A stretch of 5,661 nt of DNA from CAZDHT01 sp964505325. GTDB taxonomy: Bacteria > Planctomycetota > PUPC01. The notes under the pieces were generated by a model. That model was not told the origin of the DNA. It did no database searches and saw only the letters and a program-made list of their open reading frames with translations. The stretch lies in contig CAZDHT010000306.1 of assembly GCA_964505325.1 (NCBI GenBank), positions 1 through 5,661 of the forward strand. The letters run 5' to 3'. Position 1 is the stretch's first letter, and each line of letters starts with the position of its first letter. Position numbers and translations under genes: made by a program. Of the stretch, positions 5,397 to 5,661 are shown in pieces.

Positions 5397-5661
5397 ATCG
5401 ATCTGGACAAGTCGGGCAAGACCCAGGACCTGATCCAGGCCGACCGCGAGGTCACCATCGAGGTCACCTCCGGGAACGCCGCCGGCACGGGCGACGTCGT
5501 CGAGCAGAAGATCACCTGGAAGGTGACGAAGATCGGCGAATCGCGCCAGGAGACCCGCTACAAGACCGTCGACGGCCAGATCGTCCCCTACACCGTCACC
5601 GTCAAGGACCACCTCATCCAGATCGGCGACCGTTCGACAAGCTCACGGCCCCGAGCAGCGT
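5397..5661 (+). CDS. Partial gene of unknown function with no visible start and a likely frameshift
   Basis: From 5397 to 5630 the frame ATC-GAT-CTG... gives 78 codons, of which 76 end in G or C, and a natural-looking, beta-strand-rich protein (for example VTIEVTSGN, QKITWKVTKIG, IVPYTVTVKDHLIQIGD). The bias fades upstream of about 5397, where the frame stays open but reads unlike protein (HRGRRCTWWWAN). No ATG is present; the nearest GTG in frame (5307) has no ribosome site. Near 5631 the bias moves by one base: from 5633 a different frame reads FDKLTAPSS with all third positions G or C, which points to one missing base. The gene therefore is either broken, misassembled near its 5' end, or uses an unusual start such as ATC at 5397. 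The opposite-strand reading frame is a Leu/Asp-rich shadow. No family is recognised. It diverges from the toroid gene. Confidence 0.55.
   Translation, partial: MDLDKSGKTQDLIQADREVTIEVTSGNAAGTGDVVEQKITWKVTKIGESRQETRYKTVDGQIVPYTVTVKDHLIQIGDRSTSSRPRAA

Noticed and set aside
4286..5515. Long - strand frame overlapping the toroid gene start
   Set aside because: Out-of-frame reading of the same DNA with Arg/Gly/Pro-rich sequence. The overlapping toroid frame is clearly the real one.
5277..5612. - strand open frame of 111 codons at the right edge
   Set aside because: Its Leu/Asp/Gly pattern is typical of the antisense of a GC-rich gene, and the + strand has 76 of 78 G/C-ending codons.
1..5661. tRNA, rRNA, insertion sequence or attachment site
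   Set aside because: No cloverleaf, rRNA-like stretch, transposase motif or terminal inverted repeats with target duplication were seen on either strand.

Overview
The window looks like a scaffold from a high-GC, Gram-negative-type bacterium. Planctomycetota or a close relative is my best guess. That rests on an exported prenyltransferase/squalene-cyclase-like toroid protein carrying a DUF4159-like domain, next to an exported multi-CxxC protein. It is an inference from protein style, not from a marker gene. A run of exactly 100 N (1626-1725) is the usual placeholder for a scaffold gap of unknown length, so the left and right halves are joined by linkage only.

Left part, + strand (1-1540): a histidine-biosynthesis cluster. 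The first 59 bases are the C-terminus of histidinol dehydrogenase (hisD), too short to be found as an ORF but recognisable. Twelve bases later begins a 138-residue multi-pass membrane protein of unknown function with more AT-rich codons. Twenty bases after its stop comes hisC, histidinol-phosphate aminotransferase, which is complete. HisC and HisD catalyse the last amination and oxidation steps to histidine; the membrane protein between them has no obvious role in the pathway.

Middle (1536-1725): a family of degenerate 7-nt repeats begins inside the hisC stop region, reappears in inverted sense, and runs directly into the gap. The repeat probably caused the assembly break.

Right part, - strand (1726-5238): a two-gene unit read from right to left. 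A good sigma70-type promoter (TATAAT with a 17-bp spacer, A-tract upstream) drives a 903-residue exported protein. Its parts in order are signal peptide, Val/Lys/Tyr-rich insert, toroid repeats interrupted by a charged helical insert, DUF4159-like domain, and a Lys/Pro/Glu tail. After 91 bases containing a perfect 8-bp hairpin follows a small exported protein with four CxxC pairs and an Ig-like beta region, cut by the gap. Both are probably envelope proteins with a binding or scaffold role; no catalytic residues are evident.

Right edge (about 5397-5661), + strand, divergent: a stretch with overwhelming coding bias (76 of 78 third positions are G or C) but no recognisable start codon and a probable one-base frameshift near 5631. 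It is a partial gene of unknown function, possibly affected by assembly error.
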